Shown piece by piece: positions 63,334-64,000 of a stretch of DNA of 64,000 nt. The notes under the pieces were generated by a model. That model searched no databases. It was not told the DNA's origin and saw only the letters and a program-made list of their open reading frames with translations. Origin of the DNA: Paenilisteria portnoyi (lineage in GTDB: Bacteria > Bacillota > Bacilli > Lactobacillales > Listeriaceae); contig NZ_JAASTT010000017.1 of NCBI RefSeq assembly GCF_014322795.1, positions 1-64,000 of the forward strand, given 5' to 3'. Each line of letters starts with the position of its first letter. Position 1 is the first letter of the stretch. Made by a program: the position numbers and the translations under genes.

Positions 63334-64000
63334 ATGTTAGAAATGAAGAAAAAGACGATGGGTTTTGTTAATAGTCACAAGGAAAACGAGAAGAGAATTG
63401 CTTTGTTACCTGAACATATCACGACTATTACGAATGCAGATCAGCTTTTTTTCGAAACGGGATATGGTGAGGCATTAGGGATAGCAGATGCGGAATATTT
63501 GGCGCTTGGTTGTCATGTCCAGCCACGTGAAGAGGTGCTCCGCCAAGCTATTATTTGCGAGCCGAAGATTGGTGATTCCGAATTTCTGAGCGATTTACAA
63601 AAAGGTCAAACGATATTTGGCTGGGTTCATGCGGAACAAAATCAGGATATCGCGGATAAATTAGTAGAATCAGGGGTAAAAGCCTACGCTTGGGAGAATA
63701 TGGACTACATGAATCGGCATTGCTTCTGGGTGAATAATGAGCTGGCAGGCGAGGGTGCGATTATGCATGCGTACCAACTGATTGGCGAGATGCCGTACAA
63801 TACAAAAGTGGCAATTTTGGGCCGGGGCAACGTGTCTCATGGCGCACAAAAAATATTGCAAAACCTAGGCGCGGAAGTTCATATTTATAATCGTAATCAA
63901 GAAGCGCTATTTCAAGAGGAATTACCACAATATGATGTGATTATAAATGCGATTTTGTGGGATTTGAAACGGACGGATCATATTATGTATCGCAAAGATT
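63334..64000 (+). CDS. N5-(carboxyethyl)ornithine synthase / alanine-dehydrogenase-like protein, cut by the window end
   Basis: 222 codons visible with no stop. The N-terminal half follows the alanine dehydrogenase/PNT fold (KENEKRIALLPEHI; FFETGYGEALGI). A nucleotide-binding segment follows (NTKVAILGRGNVSHGAQKIL). The substrate loop differs from true alanine dehydrogenase and recalls CeoS of Lactococcus, which condenses pyruvate with ornithine or lysine using NADPH. GGAGG precedes ATG 63334. A small hairpin TAGAC-taaac-GTCTA lies at about 63291-63305 in the promoter region. Identity beyond the superfamily is tentative. Confidence 0.72.
   Translation, partial: MLEMKKKTMGFVNSHKENEKRIALLPEHITTITNADQLFFETGYGEALGIADAEYLALGCHVQPREEVLRQAIICEPKIGDSEFLSDLQKGQTIFGWVHAEQNQDIADKLVESGVKAYAWENMDYMNRHCFWVNNELAGEGAIMHAYQLIGEMPYNTKVAILGRGNVSHGAQKILQNLGAEVHIYNRNQEALFQEELPQYDVIINAILWDLKRTDHIMYRKD

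Overview
The window looks like a chromosomal segment of a Listeria-type bacterium (low-GC Firmicute), probably one of the wider Listeria species rather than L. monocytogenes. The reasons are three small-RNA genes with the architecture of the Listeria LhrC family, WxL-type surface proteins, CcpA (cre) and LicT-type control sites, frequent TTG/GTG starts behind strong GGAGG sites, and a gene order that I recall, without being able to check it, from two L. monocytogenes neighbourhoods (pabA/pabB-serS-ABC-Crp-transaldolase-Sir2-LacI, and msmK-nrdD-nrdG). No rRNA, tRNA, CRISPR array, prophage or insertion sequence with a transposase was seen.

Layout. 1-340: a leftward promoter with a cre site and a LicT-type antiterminator target for a gene beyond the left edge. 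350-3870: three leftward LhrC-like sRNAs, each paired with a palindromic repeat, interleaved with a secreted NlpC/P60 hydrolase and an OppA-type lipoprotein. 3873-8406: pabA-pabBC, a broken type I toxin locus, then serS behind a T-box. 9.6-22.6 kb: licT, a NagB-like protein and three GH1 phospho-beta-glucosidases, interrupted by a lone DUF262 gene; then TetR, MarR/ring-cleaving dioxygenase, hydrolases, phosphatases and a YjdI/YjdJ pair. 22.7-30.4 kb: secreted proteins, VanZ-like protein, GH18 chitinase, HdeD-like protein, an intact type I toxin-antitoxin locus, a ChbG-CrcB-CrcB operon and a DUF1622 protein. 30.6-34.1 kb: a giant WxL surface protein. 34.2-43.6 kb: two-component system, ABC exporter, Crp-like regulator, small transaldolase, esterase, sirtuin and CorC-like protein. 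43.6-49.1 kb: RCC1-like propeller, LacI regulator, HAD phosphatase, and an HxlR regulator divergent from an MFS/aldo-keto reductase operon. 49.2-64 kb: msmX, a two-gene WxL locus, ahpCF, a NeuD-like acyltransferase, an AT-rich accessory patch with a divergent UMP-kinase-like gene, nrdDG, and the start of a carboxyethyl-ornithine-synthase-like gene.

How the parts work together. Much of the left half is sugar metabolism under layered control: cre sites, two LicT targets, and a shared palindrome (TGTAATGCATTACA) sitting exactly between the -35 and -10 of both phospho-beta-glucosidase promoters. A related palindrome lies just downstream of the LacI gene. No PTS permease is present, so sugar uptake must be encoded elsewhere. 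The sRNA cluster probably controls the cell-envelope genes beside it: one sRNA loop is complementary over 12 nt to the ribosome-binding site of the adjacent P60 gene.

Best candidates for something new: the LhrC-like cluster and its embedded targets, the paired intact and broken type I toxin-antitoxin loci, the catabolite-controlled orphan DUF262 gene, and the AT-rich patch around 58-60 kb.
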